DNA of 17,744 nt from Candidatus Gastranaerophilales bacterium (GTDB lineage Bacteria > Cyanobacteriota > Vampirovibrionia > Gastranaerophilales > Gastranaerophilaceae). The notes beneath the pieces are model-generated. The model had not been told where the DNA came from and ran no database searches. It saw only the letters and a program-made list of their open reading frames with translations. Positions 7,297-14,760 of the stretch are shown piece by piece. Numbering within the stretch: position 1 is the first letter of the stretch; every line of letters begins with the position of its first letter. Where the stretch lies: positions 1-17,744 of the forward strand of contig CAJULH010000041.1 of NCBI GenBank assembly GCA_910587175.1, in the 5' to 3' direction. The translations under genes and the position numbers were made by a program.

Positions 7297-8715
7297 CTAG
7301 AACTTAAAATCCCTCTCGCCATTGTGAATTTTGGTTAAATTTTCTTCCACCTTTGCACGTACGGTGTCGTTTTCAATCTTTGCAATTTCAACAGGTAAAA
7401 GCTTTTCTCCCACTATCTTTGTAGCTTCTGTTGCATAATCTTCCAAGTATTCTTTTAATGTCATAACAGCATTTGGCTGACAGAAATTGTGAATTTGCTG
7501 ACTTTTACAAATTTCCATAAATCTGTCACCTGTACGCCCTTGTCTGTAGCAGGAAGTACAAAAGCTGGGCAGATAACCCAATTCCATAAGCCATCTAATG
7601 ACATCATCCAAGGGACGCCTGTCTGAAACATCAAATTGGGCAGACTCTTCATCTTCCGGCGCAGGATTAAAATATCCGCCCACACTGGTCTTTGAACCGC
7701 CGCTTATTTGGGAAACCCCTAAATTTAAAAGTCTTTTTCTGCACTCAGCGCTTTCTCTTGTAGAAATTATCATTCCGGTATACGGAACAGCAATCCTTAT
7801 GCACGCAACAATTTTGGCAAATGTATCTTCATCAATACCATTATCAAAATCATCCGGGTTAATATCATCCGCTTTTTTAATCCTGGGGACACTGATGGCA
7901 TGTGGACCTACACCAAATGCAGCTTCTAAATGTTCTGCATGCATTAAAAGAGCAGAGAATTCATATCTGTAAAGCTCTAAGCCAAATAATACTCCAAGGC
8001 TCACATCATCAATTCCCGCCTCCATTGCTCTGTCCATAGCCTCTGTATGGTATTTATAGTTATGTTTTGGACCTGTCGGGTGAAGTCTTTCGTATGTTTC
8101 CTTGTTATAAGTTTCCTGGAAAAGAATATATGTGCCTATTCCGGCTTCATGTAGTTTTTTATAATTTTCAACGGTTGTTGCCGCGATATTTACATTTACA
8201 CGGCGAATAGCACCATTTTTATGCTTAACGCTATATATTGTTTTAATTGATTCTAAAATATATTCGATTGGGTTATTAACAGGGTCTTCACCTGCTTCAA
8301 TTGCAATTCTTTTGTGTCCTAAATCCTGAAGAGCTTCTGTTTCACGGCTGATTTGCTCCTGAGTCAGTTTAACACGCGGAATATGTTTGTTTTTCAGATG
8401 ATATGGACAATAGACACATCCGTTTACGCAGTAATTTGAAAGATAAAGAGGCGCAAAAAGTACAATACGGTTGCCGTAATAATCATTTTTAATTTCACGG
8501 GCAAGAGCAAAAATCTCTTCATTTTTTTCGGGGATATCACAGTCCAGCAAAACTGTAGCTTCTCTGTGGTTTAAACCCTTTTTAAGTCTTGCCTTTGCTA
8601 AAATTTCATCAATTACTTTGATATTATTTTTATTCTGCTCCGCATATTCAAGAGAGGCTAAAACCTCTTCGTGACAAATAAATTCTTCGGCATTGTGTGA
8701 CTTAGGATTATACAT
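7297..8715 (-). CDS. hydG: [FeFe]-hydrogenase H-cluster maturase, radical SAM tyrosine lyase HydG
   Basis: HydG cleaves tyrosine to p-cresol and dehydroglycine and converts the latter to CO and cyanide, delivered as an Fe(CO)2(CN) synthon for the hydrogenase H-cluster. The 472-residue length is typical. The radical-SAM motif CX3CX2C is at C96, C100, C103 in NYCVNGCVYC. What separates HydG from its relative ThiH is the C-terminal CX2CX22C (C386, C389, C412) for the auxiliary iron-sulfur cluster, set in CTSCYRQGRTGDRFM and NFCQPNAVMTL, and it is complete here. HydE, HydF and the hydrogenase are not in the window. GGAGG lies 13 bases before the ATG, a rather long spacing, but no in-frame upstream start fits better. 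The promoter carries a palindrome, listed separately. Confidence 0.95.
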   Translation of the reverse strand: MYNPKSHNAEEFICHEEVLASLEYAEQNKNNIKVIDEILAKARLKKGLNHREATVLLDCDIPEKNEEIFALAREIKNDYYGNRIVLFAPLYLSNYCVNGCVYCPYHLKNKHIPRVKLTQEQISRETEALQDLGHKRIAIEAGEDPVNNPIEYILESIKTIYSVKHKNGAIRRVNVNIAATTVENYKKLHEAGIGTYILFQETYNKETYERLHPTGPKHNYKYHTEAMDRAMEAGIDDVSLGVLFGLELYRYEFSALLMHAEHLEAAFGVGPHAISVPRIKKADDINPDDFDNGIDEDTFAKIVACIRIAVPYTGMIISTRESAECRKRLLNLGVSQISGGSKTSVGGYFNPAPEDEESAQFDVSDRRPLDDVIRWLMELGYLPSFCTSCYRQGRTGDRFMEICKSQQIHNFCQPNAVMTLKEYLEDYATEATKIVGEKLLPVEIAKIENDTVRAKVEENLTKIHNGERDFKF

Positions 8716-8739
8716 GGTTTCTCTATTTCCTCCACACTC

Positions 8740-8782
8740 ATAATACCCCTTTAAAAATTAAATGCAAATGAGGCAATTTGCA
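8740..8782 (-). promoter_or_regulatory. hydG promoter overlapped by a 7-6-7 palindrome
   Basis: On the minus strand TTTGCA (8763-8768) and TATTAT (8740-8745) are 17 bases apart. Transcription would begin near the GGAGG ribosome site, giving a leader of about 18 bases. A perfect inverted repeat, TGCAAAT (8763-8769), 6 bases, ATTTGCA (8776-8782), covers the -35. The arm-spacer-arm format is that of CRP/FNR-superfamily or Rex-type sites, but the bases do not match a consensus I know. Confidence 0.45.
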
Positions 8783-8826
8783 CAAGCTAAAATACAGACA
8801 ATACAAGACTTGAAATTCCAAAACAG

Positions 8827-8842
8827 CTTAAATAAATTTAAG
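8827..8842. repeat. Perfect A/T-rich palindrome between the 698-aa gene and hydG
   Basis: CTTAAAT (8827-8833), AA, ATTTAAG (8836-8842). It lies about 40 bases past the 698-aa gene's stop and about 50 bases upstream of the hydG -35. No U tract follows. It may be a transcript-end element or simply an A/T-rich chance palindrome. Confidence 0.25.
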
Positions 8843-8880
8843 ACGGTAACCAAGCCTCAAGAAAATAAAAACAGGCAAAA

Positions 8881-10977
8881 CTATGAGGCAAGACGGTCTA
8901 TGCCATTATAATACCAAGCCATTTTCCCTTCTTTTTGGCTTTTTTGATACGCTTCAAGTTCTTCTTTTGTCTTCATTTTTCTTGTAGGCATTGCGGTTAA
9001 GAGCCTTGAAACCTTATCTGTTAAAAAGCTTGACATACCAACAACAATCATAGAACCTATTAAACTTCCGCCATATTGTTTTCTTAATATACCAGCTATT
9101 GTACCCCAAATTGCAGCCTGGGAAGTTGTTCTTGCAATTTTATTAATGCCGCGCAGCCTTGCTGCCTTTCTTGCTTCAGCTCTGTTTTCGCCATTTTTAA
9201 TTGCAGCATTATAATCATCATTCATATTAAACCAAATACCGGAAAGCGAACCTGTTATTTGTGAAATAGCCGCAACAGTGGTGTTGTCAACCTTGGAAGA
9301 AGTTTTTTTGTTTAAGGATGCAACCCGCATTTCATGCAGATATTTACCAAATTCTTTCTGTAGTTTATCAGGATCTGAGCCGAATTTTTTCTCAAATTCT
9401 TTATATTTTAAGAATACGTTTTTAAAGTTGTAATTATCCTTGATGAAAGCATTTCCTTCGAGTGTTTTTTTGGTTTCGGGAAGAGGAATAACCTGTTTAC
9501 CCTGGGCTTTTCTTACAAGGTTTGTGATGCTGTTTATTCCCTTTTTTACGGGAGCTTCAAGTTTGTTTACAAGCTTATAAGGATAGCAAAAAATTTCTTT
9601 TACAAATTTAAACGGCATAAGCGGGAGCATTTTTAACTCTTTTTGTTCTACTTCAAAAAGACCTAAAAGTTTTATTGTCTTATACCTTGTGCCAAGATTA
9701 ATATCGGCAGTGCCATTAACAAGTTCTTCACCAAGAGTGGCGTCAATCCACTCTGTATACTTACTCTCTCCGCATTGTTTTAAAACACTTTTAAACTTAT
9801 CAATATCGGTTCTTGATGCAACAACATCCTCAATATTTGATAATTCAAATTGTTTTAGCTTATTTTTAAACGGTGCAAGAAACTTTTGAGCCACTTTTGT
9901 ATTTGAAGCAAACCTTAAGGCATATACGGCAGCTGCGGCAATAGCACAGCCCTTTACAATATTTTTCATTGAAAGGAGAGTCGGTTTTGCCTCCTTGTCT
10001 ATTTCGCTTTGGGTTTTATATGTTTCACCAGCTTTTGCAGCTCTTACAAATTCAGTCATTGAGTTTTCAGGTGTTTTCACTCTCTTTATTGGTCTTCCTT
10101 CAGACATCCTTGAATGAATTCTTGAAGCAGTTCCTATAATAAGCCCGGAAATTGCACCGGCAGTGACATGGCCATTAAGAAATTCACTAAAACATGCACT
10201 TAAAAGATACTGCATAATACCTTCATCTATGGTTTCTTTTATCTCTTGGAATTGTTTGCCGTATTGTGCTTTTTTAGCGTCTTCATCACTCTTTCCTTTT
10301 AACTTGGCTTTGTTAAAATAGTCTGCACCCAAAAAGAACGCAGGCAAAAATCCCGATACGATTCTTGTTGTAAAACGTTCTTTTTTAGTATCAAAAATTG
10401 AGTTTCCAAACTCCATTGTCTTGTTTAAAAGAGGATTGAGATAATCCCCAACGGCATTGCATATTTTTTCACAAGAGTCTAAACATTTACCGTTTTGATT
10501 CTTTTTAATAACAATATCTTCAATCTTAATGCCAGACTTTTTAAGAAATTCAGCAATATCAGGCACGGCATCGCGTGCACCCTGAAGAGCTGCAAGTTCC
10601 TTTTCAGCAAGAATATGCGCCCTGTGATTTTGTAGAAACTGTGAGTTATTCAATTTGGATTTCGGGAATTTTGAAGCAATTTCGGATAAAACATCAAAAG
10701 GAATTTCAAGAAAATCCCTCCCTGCCTCAAAAAGACGTCTTGGAATCGTATCTTTTTTTGCAAGCAAAAGACCATTTGCATTTTCAAAAAGCTTCGAATT
10801 TTTTACCTGCGCGGATGTAGTTGCATCAAATATAAACCCTGAAAGTGCACAATCCATCCTTCTATAAAGCATGTTGAATGTTTTAGGGCTAACTTGAGGT
10901 GTCTTGTTTGAAAAACGAGCCACAACACGGCTTGCAACATTTTGAAAAGTTTGTACACCCATTTGAGGCAATCTCAT
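8881..10977 (-). CDS. Orphan 698-aa membrane-associated protein with two related hydrophobic domains
   Basis: I do not recognise a named family. The protein has two regions, about 208-304 and 575-672, that look homologous. With a constant offset of 368 residues, D219/D587, N222/N590, G228/G596, A234/A602, KA 236-237/604-605, SR 289-290/657-658, P296/P664, KT 301-302/669-670 and E304/E672 coincide. Each region has three moderately hydrophobic stretches, for example VTAGAISGLIIGTAS in the first and SLIGSMIVVGMSSFL in the second. Between them lies a lone hydrophobic helix (about 338-356) and a charged stretch. An N-terminal part contains CX3CX3C (C165, C169, C173). There is no signal peptide. 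AAAGGT sits 6 bases before the ATG. The gene follows the 310-aa orphan on the same strand with a 98-base gap and its own promoter. I infer a lineage-specific envelope or scaffold protein and propose no enzymatic role. Confidence 0.8.
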   Translation of the reverse strand: MRLPQMGVQTFQNVASRVVARFSNKTPQVSPKTFNMLYRRMDCALSGFIFDATTSAQVKNSKLFENANGLLLAKKDTIPRRLFEAGRDFLEIPFDVLSEIASKFPKSKLNNSQFLQNHRAHILAEKELAALQGARDAVPDIAEFLKKSGIKIEDIVIKKNQNGKCLDSCEKICNAVGDYLNPLLNKTMEFGNSIFDTKKERFTTRIVSGFLPAFFLGADYFNKAKLKGKSDEDAKKAQYGKQFQEIKETIDEGIMQYLLSACFSEFLNGHVTAGAISGLIIGTASRIHSRMSEGRPIKRVKTPENSMTEFVRAAKAGETYKTQSEIDKEAKPTLLSMKNIVKGCAIAAAAVYALRFASNTKVAQKFLAPFKNKLKQFELSNIEDVVASRTDIDKFKSVLKQCGESKYTEWIDATLGEELVNGTADINLGTRYKTIKLLGLFEVEQKELKMLPLMPFKFVKEIFCYPYKLVNKLEAPVKKGINSITNLVRKAQGKQVIPLPETKKTLEGNAFIKDNYNFKNVFLKYKEFEKKFGSDPDKLQKEFGKYLHEMRVASLNKKTSSKVDNTTVAAISQITGSLSGIWFNMNDDYNAAIKNGENRAEARKAARLRGINKIARTTSQAAIWGTIAGILRKQYGGSLIGSMIVVGMSSFLTDKVSRLLTAMPTRKMKTKEELEAYQKSQKEGKMAWYYNGIDRLAS

Positions 10978-11003
10978 TTTTGACCTTTACTTACACACAT
11001 TCC

Positions 11004-11032
11004 TTTATATAAATAAAGATAAATTGAGACAA
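11004..11032 (-). promoter_or_regulatory. Promoter of the 698-aa orphan gene
   Basis: On the minus strand TTGTCT (11027-11032) and TATAAA (11004-11009) are exactly 17 bases apart, about 27 bases before the start codon. This suggests the gene can be transcribed independently of the upstream 310-aa gene. Confidence 0.5.
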
Positions 11033-11075
11033 AAATTGCCGGATTGTTAAGTATTATTAAATAGTTTTAAAAATT

Positions 11076-12008
11076 TTAGAACCAATCACCAAATCGTTGG
11101 AAATTTGCATATTCTTTCTGCCATTTTTCCGCTTCTCTTCTTTGCGCCTCCAATTCTTCTTCAGTAGGCGGCGGAGGCGGAATGCAGCCAAGTTTTTTAT
11201 ACAATTGGCAGCTAAGCAACGAAATAAGCTTAAAACGCTTCATGCCATCTTCGGTTCTACAATCCATAGGAGCTTGTTCCCAGCCCCTTTTAAGACCATA
11301 TTTCTCTTCAAACTTATTTATTAAATCATATGCCTCTGCATTTTTCATTTTTGCTTCCTGGATTTCACCTTGCTGCCCAAAACGCTCCAGAGCCCCTAAA
11401 AAGCCTTTACGCTTGGAAAGTTCCCTATTTGCATCAAAAGGATCTCTCACAAATTCAAAATGCAGTGTAAAACCGTCAGGATCAACCTTTTTTAATTTTA
11501 CAAATTTTTCTTCTTTATATATAACCGGAGCATATTTATATTTGCTTGCAGCTTCTAAAACATCATGGTGCACATCACCAAAACGCACATGGGCAAATCC
11601 AACAGCACTGCCTATAGCATCAACATCTTCAAATGTGGTAATATTGTCAGGATGTCCTTCATTAAATACTTTATAGGTACTTGTTTCTTTAAGGTATTCA
11701 TCCGCACCTCTTTTTTCAATCAATTCCTTATTCCATTCCGCCTTTAGTTTATCATCAGAGTCAATATAAACATGTACAAGCGGAGAAACAGCAAGAGGGT
11801 CCCCTTCTATACCAGGATAAAATGGAGAACCGATTTTATTCGTACGGGATTGAGCTTCAATGCTGCCATAAGTTCCAAAACTTAAACTCTGTCTCATGGG
11901 TTCTCTTATGGGCTCATTTATAACAGGAGGTTCATTATTTTTGCAAGGCTTGGTGCGCTTGTTTAAATTGCTTGTATAATTGTAACTGGTAATAGAATTA
12001 ATTCTCAT
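11076..12008 (-). CDS. Orphan 310-aa protein with FG-type N-terminal leader and proline tract
   Basis: No family recognised. The protein starts MRINSITSYNYTSN, continues as a polar, Asn/Pro-rich stretch, and reaches SLSFGTYG at 41-48. This leader resembles that of the GT5-like protein (MKITALQNQ ... VITFGG at 44-49). The middle (about 70-215) looks like a compact mixed alpha/beta fold with VHVYIDSDDK (78-87), the His-containing stretch GFAHVRFGDVHHDV (137-150) and LHFEFVRDPFD (182-192). A helical part follows (about 220-273). The protein ends with CIPPPPPT (275-282), a charged helix and RFGDWF. No signal peptide or membrane helix is visible. The start is supported by a strong promoter 57 bases upstream and a weak GAGAA site. 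It could be a partner of the adjacent 698-aa protein, but that rests only on adjacency. Confidence 0.75.
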   Translation of the reverse strand: MRINSITSYNYTSNLNKRTKPCKNNEPPVINEPIREPMRQSLSFGTYGSIEAQSRTNKIGSPFYPGIEGDPLAVSPLVHVYIDSDDKLKAEWNKELIEKRGADEYLKETSTYKVFNEGHPDNITTFEDVDAIGSAVGFAHVRFGDVHHDVLEAASKYKYAPVIYKEEKFVKLKKVDPDGFTLHFEFVRDPFDANRELSKRKGFLGALERFGQQGEIQEAKMKNAEAYDLINKFEEKYGLKRGWEQAPMDCRTEDGMKRFKLISLLSCQLYKKLGCIPPPPPTEEELEAQRREAEKWQKEYANFQRFGDWF

Positions 12009-12064
12009 ATTTTATTCTCTTTCTTTATCCCTTTTGTCTAAAACCTCAAATAGCGGGGAGTTTA

Positions 12065-12092
12065 ATTATAAAACGTCATTTTCAAATTTCAA
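12065..12092 (-). promoter_or_regulatory. Promoter of the 310-aa orphan gene
   Basis: On the minus strand TTGAAA (12087-12092, five of six consensus bases) and a perfect TATAAT (12065-12070) are 16 bases apart. The leader before the ATG would be about 50 bases. It is one of the best sigma-70-type promoters in the window and is divergent from the AsmA-like gene's promoter. Confidence 0.65.
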
Positions 12093-12143
12093 CCAAAAGT
12101 ATATACGATTTTAACATATCCTTACAATTACCCAATCAGAGCA

Positions 12144-12152
12144 TGGTATAAT
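12144..12152 (+). promoter_or_regulatory. Extended -10 promoter set directly at the AsmA-like start codon
   Basis: TGG followed by a perfect TATAAT (12147-12152) forms an extended -10 element. The ATG of the AsmA-like gene begins 8 bases after the last T, just where transcription should begin, and there is no Shine-Dalgarno. Upstream, only a weak TTACAA can be proposed as -35. The arrangement predicts a leaderless mRNA. Confidence 0.6.
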
Positions 12153-12159
12153 TATATTT

Positions 12160-14760
12160 ATGGAATTTATAAAAAAGTATAAAAAAATATTTATAGTTTT
12201 AAGTGCATCATTATTATTAGCACTGTTATGTTTGTATTTATGCGCTGTAATGCTTTTGCCGGCACTCTTAAACTCCGGGCGATTTATAAAAAAAGCTGAA
12301 AATTTCATCTACAATAAAACCGGAGCCCTTGTTTCAGTTAAAAATTTAGATATAAAAGCAACCAGGGGACTCTCTTATTATATAAAAGCAGATAAAATCA
12401 CTGCAACAAAAAATGGTCTTGAATTTTTAAATCTGGAAGATTTCAGTGCAAAAGTTACATTTAACAAGCTAAAATATGCTGATGGAAAATACCTGTATGT
12501 CAATTTAAGCAAATTTAAAAAAAATACTAAAAAGAAAAATGATTACAAGATTTCGCTGCTTCCTGATATATATTTTGAAGGTGCGGATATAATATTCGAT
12601 GAAACAAAAGATTTTAAAGGAAGCTTTTCAAACCTGAGCCTGAAGGAGATAAACGATAAAAGGTATTTAAAATTTTACGGCGAAATATCTTCAAGCTTTT
12701 TAAAAGAAAGCTTGAAAACAGGTGAAAACGGGTATTTTGTGACAAATGGAGAAACTATTTTAGCACAGGGTTTTGAAATTTTATCAAAAGATTCAAAAAT
12801 TGCCCTAAATGGAAAAATATACGATAAAAGCAGCGGACACGATTTTTATATTGATGCAAAAAACCTGCCCGTAGACGATACAATGGCATCAGTGCTTTAT
12901 TATCAAAAATCCAAAGACCCGTCTAAAAAATTCATTGAAAACTTCGTAGATTACAAGGGAACTCTGGATATAAGTTTAAATTTCAAAGAAAATGGCATTT
13001 TTGGAAAATGCGTTGCAAAAGAACTTGGCGCAAAATCAGTATTATTCAATGCACCGGTATTTTTTGAGAATGCAGAATTTATATTCGACAAACAAAATGT
13101 AAATTCAACAGCATACGGCACCCTTGCAGAGGAAAAAGTCCGCCATATTCTCAGAGTGACAAACATTTTAAGAGCAGACAGAGAAACATATGGCAGTATC
13201 AACTCTACCCTTGCCAGCAAGGCTGGTAAATATATTCCTGACCTAAGCATAAAAAATGGTCTCAATATTGAAGTAGAGTATTTTATAAAGAATAAAATTA
13301 TTACCGTAGACTACCTTGCCTCAATTAAAAAAGGTGCCGACATTTTTTACAAAGGTGCATTTTTAGGACTTCGAAACAAGGATAGAAGGGTTTTTGTTCA
13401 TACAATAAAAAATAATAAAATTTTATATATAAAAAATTACGATTATTCAGTTTTAAATAACGGAGAGGCTTATAATATTGTTCTTGGAGACGGACTTTTT
13501 ATAAAGTTAAAAGATAAAATGAAGCCAAAGTATCTTTCAGCCAGAACAAACGGTTTTGCACCGGCATCAGTTACCGGTTCATTTGGCAAATTCATTTCAG
13601 GCGGAGAATTTAGCGGAGACTTAAAATATGATTTTCTGAAGAACAAGATTTTTGGCAATTTTATAATTAAAAACGCAAGACACAAAGATTTTTATATAGA
13701 AAATGCCCAAATAAAAGCAGATAAAAAATGTATAGATATTTTAGCCAAAGGCAAATACAAGGGAGAGAAATTTGTCTCCAAAATGCAGGCTAGAAACAGA
13801 ATAGGAAATAAAATAACCATATACAATATGGATTTATTCCTGGATAAATATATTGAAGGTAAAAAACATTTTCATCCAAAAAAAGACCGTTTGTTTGCAC
13901 ATAAAATAAAAGATTTTGATTTAACCATTGAAAACTGGAAAATAAGAGTAAATAAGATAGTTAAAGACCGTATAGTTTTAAATAATGTATTACTTGCAGG
14001 CAGTCTGAAAAATAGTGTTTTCAAATTTCAGACTTCAGATATCTCATTTGCAAAAGGGGTGCTGAGTGCAAAAGGCTTGTATAATTTTAAAAAGAAATCA
14101 TCCGGCGTACGTTTTAGCGCTAAAAATGTGGATTCTAACATTGCAGCAGATTTGATATTCAATTTGCCAAATCAGGTAGCAGGCACTGCAAACGGAGTTC
14201 TTTATATTAAAACCTTTAACAAACTTGATGACATCAAAGCAAAGCTTATATTCCGCATAGATAAAGGCTATATGCCGCAACTTGGGGATATTGAAATAAA
14301 AAACAGATTTACAAGAAAAAAAATAAAACTCTCAAATTTGATAAAGGTAAGGAACGAAAACAATGAACCCATAAACCCTGCCGAATATGCATCTGATATT
14401 ATGGGCAGTCTTTATGTGAACAACAGCAAATTGGAAAATATTTTAATAACATCCAAGCAAAAAAATCTGTCTCTTTTGATTGAAGGCAACTGCAACTTAG
14501 AAGAAGATTCAGCAAATTTAATGATGTTTGGAAAATATAGTAATGACAAACACAGAAAAATAAAAATCCTTTTTATGCCATTTTCCTTCGTGGCAAAACT
14601 TTTGTTTAGACCGGAAAATACACTTGAAAATTATAAAGATAAATTTAATAAGGTGCCGGATGTAAATACCAACCCGGCTAATGTGAATCTTTTTAGGATA
14701 AAACTTGATAAAAAACCGGGTGAAAATAATACCGACATTGAAATGAAGCGAATATATTAA
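12160..14760 (+). CDS. AsmA-like envelope protein
   Basis: An 866-residue protein with one N-terminal membrane helix (about 10-37) after a lysine-rich cytoplasmic start. The AsmA-type opening follows: LLPALLNSGRFIKKAENFI (32-50), then TGALVSVKNLDI and a long beta-rich body with short repetitive strands (N-L-x-L/K-x-x-D types). A second conserved-looking part near the C-terminus has DIMGSLYVNNSKL, LLIEGNCNLEE and IKILFMPFSFVAKLLFRPE. The family (AsmA, TamB, YhdP and relatives) is anchored in the inner membrane and spans the periplasm. Members have been linked to phospholipid transport to, or protein assembly in, the outer membrane, so a diderm envelope is implied. Assignment rests on architecture and the N-terminal pattern, and the subfamily is uncertain. 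It is transcribed divergently from the 310-aa orphan and overlaps the convergent gene downstream by 4 bases. Confidence 0.75.
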   Translation: MEFIKKYKKIFIVLSASLLLALLCLYLCAVMLLPALLNSGRFIKKAENFIYNKTGALVSVKNLDIKATRGLSYYIKADKITATKNGLEFLNLEDFSAKVTFNKLKYADGKYLYVNLSKFKKNTKKKNDYKISLLPDIYFEGADIIFDETKDFKGSFSNLSLKEINDKRYLKFYGEISSSFLKESLKTGENGYFVTNGETILAQGFEILSKDSKIALNGKIYDKSSGHDFYIDAKNLPVDDTMASVLYYQKSKDPSKKFIENFVDYKGTLDISLNFKENGIFGKCVAKELGAKSVLFNAPVFFENAEFIFDKQNVNSTAYGTLAEEKVRHILRVTNILRADRETYGSINSTLASKAGKYIPDLSIKNGLNIEVEYFIKNKIITVDYLASIKKGADIFYKGAFLGLRNKDRRVFVHTIKNNKILYIKNYDYSVLNNGEAYNIVLGDGLFIKLKDKMKPKYLSARTNGFAPASVTGSFGKFISGGEFSGDLKYDFLKNKIFGNFIIKNARHKDFYIENAQIKADKKCIDILAKGKYKGEKFVSKMQARNRIGNKITIYNMDLFLDKYIEGKKHFHPKKDRLFAHKIKDFDLTIENWKIRVNKIVKDRIVLNNVLLAGSLKNSVFKFQTSDISFAKGVLSAKGLYNFKKKSSGVRFSAKNVDSNIAADLIFNLPNQVAGTANGVLYIKTFNKLDDIKAKLIFRIDKGYMPQLGDIEIKNRFTRKKIKLSNLIKVRNENNEPINPAEYASDIMGSLYVNNSKLENILITSKQKNLSLLIEGNCNLEEDSANLMMFGKYSNDKHRKIKILFMPFSFVAKLLFRPENTLENYKDKFNKVPDVNTNPANVNLFRIKLDKKPGENNTDIEMKRIY

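Noticed and set aside
11182..11676. 164-codon open frame antisense to the 310-aa gene
   Set aside because: It lies fully opposite a gene with a strong promoter. It is Ser/Phe-rich as expected from antisense translation and has no ribosome site.
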